The position numbers were made by a program, and so were the translations under genes. A DNA stretch of 64,000 bases from Rhodococcus sp. BP22 (GTDB lineage: Bacteria; Actinomycetota; Actinomycetes; Mycobacteriales; Mycobacteriaceae): NCBI RefSeq assembly GCF_014281965.1, contig NZ_JACFTB010000003.1:1-64000 (forward strand), given 5' to 3'. The notes under the pieces are model-generated. The model was not told the DNA's origin. It worked only from the letters and a program-made list of their open reading frames with translations, and made no database searches. Positions 47,083 through 56,936 of this stretch are shown here, in pieces (position 1 is the first letter of the stretch; each line of letters opens with the position of its first letter).

Positions 47083-49220
47083 TAGCGCGTAGCGCTGTAG
47101 GCCTTCAAATGCGCAACTTGTGCTGCATCGAGTGAGGGGCGCACCGTCTTTCGGGCAGCCTCGACGTCGGCGGCAGTGACGTCGGCGGCATCCATCGACC
47201 GACGCATCGCAGTCAACGCTGCTTCGCGCAGGAGTGCCGCGCAGTCCGCAGCCGAGTAACCGTCGAGCCCCTCCGCCAGCGCGTCGAGATCGACGTCGGC
47301 AGCCAGCGGAACCGACTTTCCCGACGCCTTCAGGATGTCCTTGCGGGCATCGGCATCCGGCGGCGGCACGAAGACCAGGCGCTCGAGGCGACCTGGACGA
47401 AGCAGGGCCGGATCGATCAGATCGGGCCGGTTGGTGGCACCCAGCACCACCACATCTCGCAGCGGCTCGACGCCGTCCAGCTCGGTCAGCAACGCAGCCA
47501 CGACGCGATCGCCGACGCCCGAGTCCGAACCCTGACCGCGTCGAGGCGCCAACGCGTCGACCTCGTCCAAGAAGATCAACGACGGGGCGGAGTCTCGGGC
47601 GCGCTGAAACAGCTCGCGCACAGCCTTTTCCGAGGATCCGACCCACTTGTCCATCAGCTCGGCGCCCTTGACTGCGTGGACGCTGAGTTGACCGGAGCTG
47701 GCCAGCGCGCGCACGAGGAAGGTCTTGCCGCACCCGGGTGGCCCGTAGAGCAATACTCCGCGTGGGGGATCGATGCCAAGCCGCGCAAAAGAATCGGGAT
47801 GCTGTAACGGCCACAGCACCGCTTCGGTCAGCGCCTGTTTGGTCTCCACCATGTCCCCGACGTCGTCCAGGGTGATGGTGCCGATCGCGAGTTCCTCTGT
47901 GCCCGAACGTGACAGCGGTCTGATCACATCGAGTGCGGCGAGGAGATCGGATTGCACGATGACGGGGTCGCTCTTGTTGTCGCTGGCCCGAGACGCTGCA
48001 CGCAGTGCGGCCTCGCGCACCAGTGCTGCTAGATCGCCGACCACGAAACCTGGTGTCCGTGAGGCTATTTCATTCAGTTCGAGGGTGTCTGTCGGGACTT
48101 TGCGGAGTAGATGCTCCAGCAGCGCCTTGCGGCCCGCGCTGTCCGGAAGGGTCAGAGTCAACTGGCGGTCGCACACATCCTGGGCGCGCACTCGACTGTC
48201 CGTGCTTTCAGGATGAGCCGTAGTGGCGACGAACGCAATCCCCTCGGTGGCGACGGTCCGCCGCAGATGATCGAGGATCAGCGTCGACGCAGGCTCGGGG
48301 AGCGAGGGCAGGAGAGCGTCGATATCGGTGACCAGCAGTACACCTTTGCCTGCCAGGCTGTCGATGGCAGCAGCGACCGCATCCACTCGGTCGGATGCCT
48401 CCAGGGCGCCGATCGAAGGACCGTCGAGTTCGGCAACAGTACGTCCGGAGAGTACGGCGCGTGCCAGAGTCGCCTTCCCGACGCCTGCCGGACCGGTCAC
48501 CAGAACTCCGAGGTGCGGCGACGCACCCAGCTTGGCGAGCAACTCGGACTCGTCGAGAGCGAGGCGAAGCCATTCGAGCAACTTCGCCTGGTGGACCGAC
48601 ACTCCCACGAGTTCGGCGGGCGGAATCGCCGGGATCACCTCGGGGACCGTCGGTGGTCGGCCCTGCCCCCATCCGACGGCGGAGTTGGGTTGAACGCTCA
48701 CCGGCCCTCCGGATGGTTCGACGGCGGAGACCGTCAGAAGTTCGGTAGTCCATGCAACACCGAAGGTGCGCGAGAGTGCTTGCGTGGCAGCGCTGGAACT
48801 GGTTCCCGGTCCTAGGTCGCGGGGGAGCAGTGACACCGTGTCGCCGACGGTCACAATCTTGCCCAGCAGTGCTTGGCGGAGGGTGGTATCGGAGATCGAC
48901 CCCGCGGCGAGAGCTGACCCGGAGAGTCGAACGGACTTCGCCCCATAGACGGTCACCGGGGCGATGGCTACCGAACCATCCTCTTTGATTCCGGTGTTGG
49001 ACAGCGTGACGTCGTCGAGCAAAGCCGTGCCCTGCGGGGTGCCGTCCGGTGCCCGTCCCGCAACCGCTGCGGTCCGACGAGAACCGATGAGTGCCACTGC
49101 GTCCCACTCCCGAATGCCGAGTGCCGCGAGCACCTCGGGGTGCAGTCGCACCACGCCGCGGCGGGCATCGGCTGCAGAAGTGTTCAGGCGGGCGGTCAGG
49201 ACCAGTTCGGGGGCACTCAC
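47082..49220 (-). CDS. CDC48/p97-like double AAA+ ATPase
   Basis: The 712-residue protein has an N-terminal double-psi-barrel region (about 1-195) and two AAA modules. D2 is canonical: Walker A GPPGCGKT (493-500), pore KWVGSSE, Walker B LIFLDE (548-553), GATNRPD and LLRPGRLERL. D1 is degenerate: Walker A reads GPAGVGKAT (243-251), and the Walker B glutamate is replaced (VTDID, about 297-301). So only D2 is likely to hydrolyse ATP. It corresponds to M. tuberculosis Rv0435c. The start overlaps the pssA stop (GTGA). Confidence 0.92.
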   Translation of the reverse strand: MSAPELVLTARLNTSAADARRGVVRLHPEVLAALGIREWDAVALIGSRRTAAVAGRAPDGTPQGTALLDDVTLSNTGIKEDGSVAIAPVTVYGAKSVRLSGSALAAGSISDTTLRQALLGKIVTVGDTVSLLPRDLGPGTSSSAATQALSRTFGVAWTTELLTVSAVEPSGGPVSVQPNSAVGWGQGRPPTVPEVIPAIPPAELVGVSVHQAKLLEWLRLALDESELLAKLGASPHLGVLVTGPAGVGKATLARAVLSGRTVAELDGPSIGALEASDRVDAVAAAIDSLAGKGVLLVTDIDALLPSLPEPASTLILDHLRRTVATEGIAFVATTAHPESTDSRVRAQDVCDRQLTLTLPDSAGRKALLEHLLRKVPTDTLELNEIASRTPGFVVGDLAALVREAALRAASRASDNKSDPVIVQSDLLAALDVIRPLSRSGTEELAIGTITLDDVGDMVETKQALTEAVLWPLQHPDSFARLGIDPPRGVLLYGPPGCGKTFLVRALASSGQLSVHAVKGAELMDKWVGSSEKAVRELFQRARDSAPSLIFLDEVDALAPRRGQGSDSGVGDRVVAALLTELDGVEPLRDVVVLGATNRPDLIDPALLRPGRLERLVFVPPPDADARKDILKASGKSVPLAADVDLDALAEGLDGYSAADCAALLREAALTAMRRSMDAADVTAADVEAARKTVRPSLDAAQVAHLKAYSATR

Positions 49221-50074
49221 CTCGGGCCCCGCGGCCGGCGAAGACCCAGGCGGGCGGCGGACTTACGCGCGGGGTTGGGCGCGCGTCGAATCGCCCGTCG
49301 CTCGGCCCGGCGCTCGGACGGCTTGGCATCCCACGTGTACGGCCGCGCGGCAACCCATCTTTGCGACCGAATAGCGAACGGGATGTGCGCGAGGTACACC
49401 AACACGAGCACCATCAACAGGATCAACGGATAGGTGATCAGTGCGGCAGCGGTCAGCGCCACCATGATCAGGAGTGCCGCGGCCATCCGCGGAGGCACCG
49501 ACACTGACTTGAGCGCAAGCGTGGGAATTCGGCTCACAGCAAGGGTCGCAGTGAACAGTGTCCATCCGATGACGAAGTAGAACGACGCCCACCAGCCGTC
49601 GCCCCACTCTTCGAATGCGGCAATCGGCACCAGCACAATGAGCGCCCCCGCCGGAGCAGGGACACCGGTGAAGTACTCCGCGGCGTAGGTCGGGGTGTCG
49701 TTGTCCAGCAGGGTATTGAAACGAGCGAGACGCAGAACCATGGCCACTGCGTAGGTCAGTGCGACGATCCAGCCGAAGCTACTGCCGTCGAGCAGCGTCA
49801 CGTACAACACGAGCGCGGGCGCAACGCCGAACGAGATCGCGTCGGCCAGTGAGTCCAGTTCGGCACCGATCTTGCTCGTCGCGTCGAGGAGACGCGCGAT
49901 GCGTCCGTCCAGGGCGTCGAGGACCGCTGCCGCTCCGATCATGGCAAGTGCAACGCCCAGCTGATCGCTCAGTGCGAATTTGACCGCAGACAGACCTGCG
50001 CACAGCGCGAGAATTGTCACGATAGACGGCAGAAGTCTGACGGCGGCAGGTGGCCGTGAGCGTCTGGTGATCAT
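49217..50074 (-). CDS. pssA: CDP-diacylglycerol-serine O-phosphatidyltransferase
   Basis: The enzyme makes phosphatidylserine. The CDP-alcohol phosphotransferase motif DG-x2-AR-x8-G-x3-D-x3-D is complete (DGRIARLLDATSKIGAELDSLAD). About seven TM helices, then a basic tail (KPSERRAERRAIRRAPN...). 285 residues. It lies 11 bases after psd and overlaps the CDC48-like gene, as in mycobacteria. Confidence 0.94.
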   Translation of the reverse strand: MITRRSRPPAAVRLLPSIVTILALCAGLSAVKFALSDQLGVALAMIGAAAVLDALDGRIARLLDATSKIGAELDSLADAISFGVAPALVLYVTLLDGSSFGWIVALTYAVAMVLRLARFNTLLDNDTPTYAAEYFTGVPAPAGALIVLVPIAAFEEWGDGWWASFYFVIGWTLFTATLAVSRIPTLALKSVSVPPRMAAALLIMVALTAAALITYPLILLMVLVLVYLAHIPFAIRSQRWVAARPYTWDAKPSERRAERRAIRRAPNPARKSAARLGLRRPRGPR

Positions 50075-50085
50075 CGCCCGGACCC

Positions 50086-50802
50086 TTACTGGGAAAGCTC
50101 GGCGAGCACAGTTTCGGCGCCGACTGCGCGTTGTCCACGCTCTACGAGCAGCTTGGTGCCCAGCGGGAAATAGGTGTCCACCCGTGAGCCGAATCGGATC
50201 AAACCGTAGGTGTCACCGATGGTGAGCTTGTCGCCGATCTTGGCATTGTTGATGATGCGCCTAGCGATGAGTCCGGCGATCTGCACGACTGCGATGTCCT
50301 GGCCCGCAGCGGTACGAATATGCATGCTGTTTCGCTCGTTGACCTCGCTTGCTTCGGCCAGATCGGCGGATTTGAACTGTCCGCTGCGGTGCACGACCTC
50401 GAGCACCTCGCCGCCGACCGGAACCCGCTGCACGTGTACGTCCAGGACGGAAAGGAAGATGCTCACGCGCGGCACCGGATCGTTACCGAGACTGAGTTCG
50501 GAAGGGGGCACTGCTGTATCGACAAGTGTCACCAGCCCGTCCGCCGGAGCGACGACGACACCGGGGCGGTTCGGTGGAACGCGGCTCGGATGCCGGAAGA
50601 ATGTGGCGCAAGCGCCGGCTGCAGTGAGGCCGGCCAGACGCACCCACTTGTACTTACGGCCGAGGACGGCCACTGCAAGGGGGCCTGCAACGAACGGAAG
50701 CCCTGCCGGGTGCAGAGGCGGGACTGTTTCTCGGACCAGGTCGATGACGTGCGCGACCCCAGTTCGGGGAGGTTGACCGATCGGGGTGGGACGGCGTGCC
50801 AC
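50086..50802 (-). CDS. psd: Phosphatidylserine decarboxylase proenzyme
   Basis: The 238-residue pyruvoyl enzyme converts phosphatidylserine to phosphatidylethanolamine. The self-cleavage site is Gly205-Ser206 in LIRFGSRVD, giving the pyruvoyl alpha chain; Asp88 (VAPADG) and His123 (LDVHVQRVP) complete the triad. It lacks a long N-terminal extension, as in the short PSD-A class. GTG start with GGAG upstream. Confidence 0.94.
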   Translation of the reverse strand: MARRPTPIGQPPRTGVAHVIDLVRETVPPLHPAGLPFVAGPLAVAVLGRKYKWVRLAGLTAAGACATFFRHPSRVPPNRPGVVVAPADGLVTLVDTAVPPSELSLGNDPVPRVSIFLSVLDVHVQRVPVGGEVLEVVHRSGQFKSADLAEASEVNERNSMHIRTAAGQDIAVVQIAGLIARRIINNAKIGDKLTIGDTYGLIRFGSRVDTYFPLGTKLLVERGQRAVGAETVLAELSQ

Positions 50803-50848
50803 TTCGCTCCTTATGACTGTCGGTATACCAAGGCCTCGGCACAGACGA

Positions 50849-50886
50849 CTGCCGGGGCCTCACACAGTACGTGGAAGCCCCGGCAG
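50849..50886 (-). terminator. GC-rich hairpin downstream of the GlsB-like gene
   Basis: CTGCCGGGGC (50849-50858) pairs with GCCCCGGCAG (50877-50886), a perfect 10-bp stem with an 18-base loop. It sits just past the end of the GlsB-like gene (minus strand) and before psd. Confidence 0.6.
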
Positions 50887-50904
50887 CCGGTAAGTGTGAG
50901 TCGA

Positions 50905-51174
50905 TCAGACCTTGCTACGGCCCATGACCAACTTGACGAGGAACAAGAGGATGACTGCGCCCAGCAGGCAGGTGATGAAGCTGAAGATGAGTCCGCCGCC
51001 TTCGACGTCGACTCCAAATACCTTCAGTAGCCAGCCACCGAGAAGTCCGCCGATGATTCCGACGACGATGTTCAAGATGATGCCCATCGAGGCGTCGGTC
51101 TTCATGAGCTTGCTGCCGATCCATCCGGCGAGACCGCCGATGATGATCCAGCCGATTATTCCTAGGCCCAACAT
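50905..51174 (-). CDS. GlsB/YeaQ/YmgE family membrane protein
   Basis: The 89-residue, three-helix membrane protein has GLGIIGWIIIGGLAGWIGSKLM, GIILNIVVGIIGGLLGGWLL and the conserved ILLFLVKLVMGRSK end. Often called transglycosylase-associated, although no enzyme activity is shown; members are stress-induced. ATG 51174 follows GAGGGGG. Confidence 0.9.
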   Translation of the reverse strand: MLGLGIIGWIIIGGLAGWIGSKLMKTDASMGIILNIVVGIIGGLLGGWLLKVFGVDVEGGGLIFSFITCLLGAVILLFLVKLVMGRSKV

Positions 51175-51249
51175 TTGGTGCCCCCTCTTACTAATTAGCC
51201 ATGGATAGTGCTCACCCAGCATTCCCAGGCGAATCACCAACCAAACATT

Positions 51250-51705
51250 TCAGCCCTTTTCGGTTTCCGCTTTGATGCGCTGGAGGGTCTTGTTCATGCC
51301 GTCGACCAATTCGACGTCGAATTGATCGCTACCGCCGAGCACGTTCTTGACCAGGAACGACGAAATCGCGGTGGTGCCACTCGGCGCCTCGCGCTTTTCG
51401 ACGACCGAGGTGCCGGTCCCGTTCGGGGTCAGTGAATAAGACCAGATCGTCTTGTTGTCCAGGACGCGGAAGGCGATCTTCTTGTTCGGTTCGAACTCGA
51501 CGACCTTCGACCTGGTAGGCCAGACGAGGAGGCCCTTGCGGTTGATATTGAAGGTGGTGGTGCCGCGTCGAACATCTCCGCCGAAGACCTTCATGAGCTT
51601 GCACTGCGGACTCCACTCGCCCATCCGCTTCAGGTCGGAGACTATTTTCCATACCTGCTCAGGGTTGGCGTCGATGTCGATCGTGGCTTCGAGAGTCTTG
51701 CTCAC
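51250..51705 (-). CDS. SRPBCC-family (polyketide cyclase/dehydrase-like) protein
   Basis: The 151-residue single-domain START-like protein begins SKTLEATIDIDANPEQVWKIVSDLKRMGEWSP and has NKKIAFRVLDNKTIWSYSL in the hydrophobic-cavity sheet. GTG 51705 is preceded by GGAGG. This type (COG3427-like) usually binds lipophilic ligands; no partner enzyme is next to it. Confidence 0.87.
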   Translation of the reverse strand: MSKTLEATIDIDANPEQVWKIVSDLKRMGEWSPQCKLMKVFGGDVRRGTTTFNINRKGLLVWPTRSKVVEFEPNKKIAFRVLDNKTIWSYSLTPNGTGTSVVEKREAPSGTTAISSFLVKNVLGGSDQFDVELVDGMNKTLQRIKAETEKG

Positions 51706-51858
51706 ACATACCTCCGTGATGATGAGTGCAACCGGGCGTCACACGCAGTTGGGCAGGATCGTATACCGGGGTGTGGGCATGCTGTTCCGATTCGGCTACC
51801 CGCGGCGGATCCCGCTGGATGAAGGAGGAGCGAGAAGGCCATTTCCATCGGACGTGAG

Positions 51859-51923
51859 ATGTCGGATAAGTTTGACATTCCGCGTGCCGGCCAGCATTCT
51901 GATGTCAAACAAATCAGACATCA
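51859..51923 (+). promoter_or_regulatory. Promoter with twin ATGTC-N10-GACAT operators
   Basis: TTGACA (51872-51877) and CATTCT (51895-51900) are 17 bases apart. Operator 1, ATGTC-N10-GACAT (51859-51878), covers the -35 box. Operator 2 (51902-51921) has the same arms and spacing and extends to TGATGTC...GACATCA (51900-51923), covering the transcription start and touching the ribosome-binding site CAGGAGG. The centres are 43 bp apart. The downstream XRE protein is the obvious candidate regulator. Confidence 0.7.
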
Positions 51924-51932
51924 GGAGGTTCG

Positions 51933-52322
51933 GTGAACGCAGTGGCGCGTCGAAGTATCGCGGTGGTTGTCGGCTCTGCGCTGGCAGTCATCGTCGGGGT
52001 GGTGGCCGCATCCTTGCGTGGCGAAACGGTCGCCGGGATCGTGTTCTTTGCAGCTATCGCGCCGATATCGGTCGGTGCCCTGTGGGTGTTGCTTCCGGGA
52101 GGCGCACCCGAGGCGCCCGAACACCCAGAGGACACGGTGGAACACGAATGGATGCTCCGAGCATCGTCCGGTGCGTTCTTGGATGTGCTGATCGCGATGG
52201 GACTGGCCGTGTCGGTCGCTTCGGTATTGGATGTCGAGCAGGTCCCACTGGTGCTGTTCGTTGTACTTTCCATGGCAGACTTCGCAATTCGATTCTGGAC
52301 AGTGCAACGTAGGGCAGTCTGA
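51933..52322 (+). CDS. Small four-helix membrane protein paired with XRE regulator
   Basis: The 129-residue protein has about four hydrophobic helices: 8-27, 34-54, 83-98 and 103-121 approximately, with an acidic stretch (EAPEHPEDTVEHEWM) between helices 2 and 3. GTG start with CAGGAGG. It overlaps the XRE regulator gene (TGATG). Membrane-protein/XRE pairs of this shape are common in bacteria and archaea (DUF2178-like), but the function is not known. No enzyme motif is seen. Confidence 0.75.
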   Translation: MNAVARRSIAVVVGSALAVIVGVVAASLRGETVAGIVFFAAIAPISVGALWVLLPGGAPEAPEHPEDTVEHEWMLRASSGAFLDVLIAMGLAVSVASVLDVEQVPLVLFVVLSMADFAIRFWTVQRRAV

Positions 52323-52513
52323 TGCGAACTGCGCTTCGGGATCTGCGCACGGCGGCAGGGCTCTCGCAGCAGCAATGCGCGGATGCACTCGGAGTAACCA
52401 GGCAAACCGTCATCTCGATCGAGAAGGGTCACTTCGACCCACGTCTTTCGTTGGCGTTTCGGATTGCGCGATTCTTCGACACGACAGTGGACGAGCTCTT
52501 CGTCGACGAGTGA
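52322..52513 (+). CDS. XRE-family HTH transcriptional regulator, minimal
   Basis: The 63-residue protein is essentially a single Cro/C1-type HTH domain: LRDLRTAAGLSQQQCADALGV, recognition helix RQTVISIEKGHFDPRLSLAFRIARFF and the C-terminal TTVDELFVDE, matching the YgzD/small XRE family. It is translationally coupled to the upstream membrane protein and probably binds the two palindromic operators ahead of that gene. Confidence 0.9.
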   Translation: MRTALRDLRTAAGLSQQQCADALGVTRQTVISIEKGHFDPRLSLAFRIARFFDTTVDELFVDE

Positions 52514-52534
52514 AAAGTCCCGAAGGTCAGAGCA

Positions 52535-53344
52535 TCACATTCGTGCGTACCGTGCGAGCACGAAGGCGTACAGCCCGTACAGCGCGATGCCCACGCCTGC
52601 CACGATCAGCAACACCTGACCGAAAGGCTGTTGGCCGAGAGTCTTCAGCGCACCGTCCATGCCTGTCGCCTTGCTCGGATCCGAGGTGAAGACAGCAGCT
52701 ATGACGAGCGCTCCGGCGCCGATCAGGGCGATGCCCTTAGCGCAGTAACCCACGATCCCGAGACGCTCGACGGTCTTGCCGGTGTAGCCCTCCAGGTCGT
52801 CGAGGAAGTTCTTGGATACGCCCTTGTAGACGTGGTAGCCGCCGACGCCGATGATGACGAGTCCGACGACGACGAGAACGAACTTGCCGAAGCCGTTACC
52901 CATCAATTCCGACGTCATGGATGCGTTCTGCTTGCCACTCGACTTGCCGGATCCGCTGGCGAACCCGAAGGTCGTCCATGCGAAGGCGATGTACACAACG
53001 GCGAGCGATGCGGCTTTCAAGCGGTCCATCACGCTGCCGGAATCGTCGTCGGACTTCTTACCGACGATGGCTTCGACGACCCGCCACAGAGCCAGTGCCA
53101 CGAAGGCGACGAAGGCAACCCACAGAGCGATGGATCCGCCGGGCTTCTCGCCGAGCTCGGCGAGCGCACCGGATTGATCTGCGTTTCCACCTTGCCCGAA
53201 CGCCAACCTGATGGCGATGTAGCCGATGAGAATATGGAGCACGCCGCTGACGAAATGGCCGGCGCGTGCGGCCTTCTCGAATGCGCCGTTGTTCTGCACC
53301 GACTCGACGACGTCGGATGCAGATGAATCCCCGGTCTTACTCAA
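52535..53344 (-). CDS. DUF1206 membrane protein
   Basis: The 269-residue membrane protein has six TM helices arranged as three repeats of a two-helix unit, each beginning A-R-GH/AKGI-like (RAGHFVSGVLHILIGYIAI; DRLKAASLAVVYIAFAW; GYCAKGIALIGAGALVIAAV), which is the DUF1206 pattern. The start is a TTG with a poor ribosome-binding site. Function unknown. Confidence 0.87.
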   Translation of the reverse strand: MSKTGDSSASDVVESVQNNGAFEKAARAGHFVSGVLHILIGYIAIRLAFGQGGNADQSGALAELGEKPGGSIALWVAFVAFVALALWRVVEAIVGKKSDDDSGSVMDRLKAASLAVVYIAFAWTTFGFASGSGKSSGKQNASMTSELMGNGFGKFVLVVVGLVIIGVGGYHVYKGVSKNFLDDLEGYTGKTVERLGIVGYCAKGIALIGAGALVIAAVFTSDPSKATGMDGALKTLGQQPFGQVLLIVAGVGIALYGLYAFVLARYARM

Positions 53345-53777
53345 CTTATGGCCCCGATCGATTGTGGCTTACCGTTCGGCTGGACCTTACCCATGGACGA
53401 CGGATCCGAAACGCCTCAGCGCGCCTCACCCACAACTGGTAACAAGGGGCGAACACTGGCGATAGAACAAACGAGGAATCAGCCAAATCAGTTCGACGGA
53501 GTGATCGATCGTGAACCTTCATTCGATGTTGCGACGTACAAGCGCGGATGTGCCACTACTCGAGTCGGCCCGGATGAGTGGGCGACCCCGCAAGTGGCCG
53601 AGTGAGCAGTTGGAACGGCTGCTGACGCCACGGGAAATCGACTTGATAAGACGCGGGCAGATCTGATCTCTGGCCCGAAGGCCTTCGCACCGACTTGCCG
53701 GAGCGCCCACTTGGCAGACGTGCTGCAGGGAACAAGACCGGACCTACTGATCCATACGTAGCCGGTAACCTCGGCCT
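53345..53777. other. Intergenic region with one weak small-ORF candidate
   Basis: This 433-base gap lies between the divergent DUF1206 and GPP34 genes. One candidate is a 51-codon frame at 53511-53666 (plus strand, GTG start), reading NLHSMLRRTSADV... and ending LTPREIDLIRRGQI, with a basic RPRKWPSEQLERLL stretch. There is no good ribosome-binding site and codon use is mixed. The rest shows no recognisable element apart from the GPP34 -10 box. Confidence 0.35.
53766..53771 (+). promoter_or_regulatory. -10 box for a leaderless GPP34 transcript
   Basis: TAACCT ends 6 bases before ATG 53778 and no ribosome-binding site lies between. Confidence 0.45.
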
Positions 53778-54452
53778 ATGACATTGATCGCCGAGGACCT
53801 GTTCCTGCTACTGGTGGACGACGTCACCGGTAAGCCGATCGTCGACAGCACCAAATTTCCACGGGTGCTGGCCGGCGCCGTCATTCTGGAATTGGCTGTC
53901 GAGGGTTGCATTCGCGTCACGTCGAAGGACGAGTCCTTCAAGGCGGGGCGGCTCGAGGTGACGGGCTCAGCGCCGTCCGATCCACTCCTCGCACGTGCGT
54001 ATGCCTTGATCGGCGAGCGAAACGGTCGGCTGAAGCCGCAGCGGGTGATCGAGAAACTTCAGAGGAACTTGAACAAGGAAGTGGGGTCCAGGCTCGCCCA
54101 GCAGGGCTTGGTTCTCGAACGTCACGACAAAGTGCTCGGGCTCTTCCCTACGGTGTCCTGGCCGGCGAGCGAGGTAACTCGCAAGAATTGGGCGCGTCAG
54201 GGGATCGGTAGCGCGATCGTCGACGGCACGACACCGGCCCCTGAGATTTCGGCGTTGATTTCGCTGGTGTCGGCCATCGATGCCATCCCCAAGGTGTTGC
54301 CAGGAGTGGACAAGAAGGCAGCAAAAAAGCGCGCCAAGGAGATTGCCGAGGGCGATTGGGCCAGTTCAGCGGTCCGAAAAGCAGTGGAGGATGTCAATGT
54401 CGCGGTCATGGCCGCCGTCATGGTCCCCATCATCGTTTCGTCCGGATCGTGA
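53778..54452 (+). CDS. GPP34 (GOLPH3/VPS74-like) family protein
   Basis: The 224-residue all-helical GPP34 protein begins LIAEDLFLLLVDDVTGKP and has RVLAGAVILELAVEGCI, both conserved in GOLPH3. Eukaryotic GOLPH3 binds PI4P at the Golgi through a basic pocket and a hydrophobic hairpin. The bacterial function is unknown; many actinobacteria have several copies. The C-terminal KKAAKKRAKEIAEGDW is basic. Confidence 0.87.
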   Translation: MTLIAEDLFLLLVDDVTGKPIVDSTKFPRVLAGAVILELAVEGCIRVTSKDESFKAGRLEVTGSAPSDPLLARAYALIGERNGRLKPQRVIEKLQRNLNKEVGSRLAQQGLVLERHDKVLGLFPTVSWPASEVTRKNWARQGIGSAIVDGTTPAPEISALISLVSAIDAIPKVLPGVDKKAAKKRAKEIAEGDWASSAVRKAVEDVNVAVMAAVMVPIIVSSGS

Positions 54453-54475
54453 TGGGCCTGACGGCGACCGACTGC

Positions 54476-54823
54476 TCACACGGACAGCAGGCGTAGAACC
54501 AGCGCAGCAATGGCGACAGCGGCGAGGAATGCAGCGGGACCGAAACCGTTGTCCTTCACTCGGAGGTGAGCGATGACTGCGCCCACGAAGTACAAGATCA
54601 CTCCGACTGCAGCGGCGACCCCGATGGGCCAGACGAACAAGCCGACGATCAGGCCGATCGCGCCGAGGATTTCGATGTAGGCAAGCCAGGGGATCTTGTC
54701 GGCAGGCACGCCGACCTGTTCCATGATGGGGATGACCTTTGGGTTCTTGGTCAACTTTCCGACGGCGGAGAAGGTCAGCGATACAGCGAGGAAAATCGAT
54801 ACTGCGACTGTTGCGATGAACAT
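54476..54823 (-). CDS. DoxX-family membrane protein
   Basis: The 115-residue protein has four TM helices and the DoxX features SLTFSAVGKLTKNP, followed by AYIEILGAIGLIVGLF. ATG 54823 begins the family domain; the frame is open far upstream, but that part is antisense to groEL2 and is not real. The family is linked to quinol oxidation or thiosulfate metabolism in some bacteria, with no firm function for this branch. Confidence 0.85.
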   Translation of the reverse strand: MFIATVAVSIFLAVSLTFSAVGKLTKNPKVIPIMEQVGVPADKIPWLAYIEILGAIGLIVGLFVWPIGVAAAVGVILYFVGAVIAHLRVKDNGFGPAAFLAAVAIAALVLRLLSV

Positions 54824-55027
54824 CGGTGCCCAATCTATTGTGTCGCCCGATCTCTCACCGGGCGTCCGTTGTCGAGAACAAGAATAGGGTCGACAACGGC
54901 GGTCGGGGGAGAGTTGCGAGCATGAGTTTCTGTCCCGCGTCCACGCGCGGCGGGTGCGTCTTGGCTGCGCTCTGAGCGAACGTTGAGCAAGTCGGGCCAG
55001 CAGATCGACCCTGTCGTGCCCGTCGAC

Positions 55028-55054
55028 CTTGCACTCGCCATGGTCGAGTGCTAG
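55028..55054 (+). promoter_or_regulatory. CIRCE element 1 (HrcA operator)
   Basis: CTTGCACTC-N9-GAGTGCTAG matches the CIRCE consensus TTAGCACTC-N9-GAGTGCTAA, with 8 of 9 bases in the right arm identical. The N9 spacing is exact. Confidence 0.8.
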
Positions 55055-56821
<1,767 letters not shown>

Positions 56822-56846
56822 GTCCGTTCCCCCCGCTTCACCGCTG

Positions 56847-56881
56847 AAAAAGCCCGACTCCCTCGTGGGGTCGGGCTTTTT
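56847..56881 (+). terminator. Rho-independent terminator after groEL2
   Basis: AAAAAGCCCGAC (56847-56858) pairs with GTCGGGCTTTTT (56870-56881), with a short GC loop region and a U-tract. It is 26 bases past the groEL2 stop, and the symmetrical A/T flanks would work in both directions. Confidence 0.9.
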
Positions 56882-56924
56882 CGTGTGCACGCAAGAATCT
56901 GCAGCGATGCGGCGGAGCTGCACC

Positions 56925-56930
56925 TAGGCT
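56925..56930 (+). promoter_or_regulatory. -10 box for a leaderless polymerase-gene transcript
   Basis: TAGGCT ends 6 bases before ATG 56937 with no ribosome-binding site. Confidence 0.45.
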
Positions 56931-56936
56931 TTCGAG

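Noticed and set aside
54824-55020. Possible HspR (HAIR) site near groEL2
   Set aside because: CTTGAGT-N7-ACTCAAG is not present; only partial TTGAG words occur.
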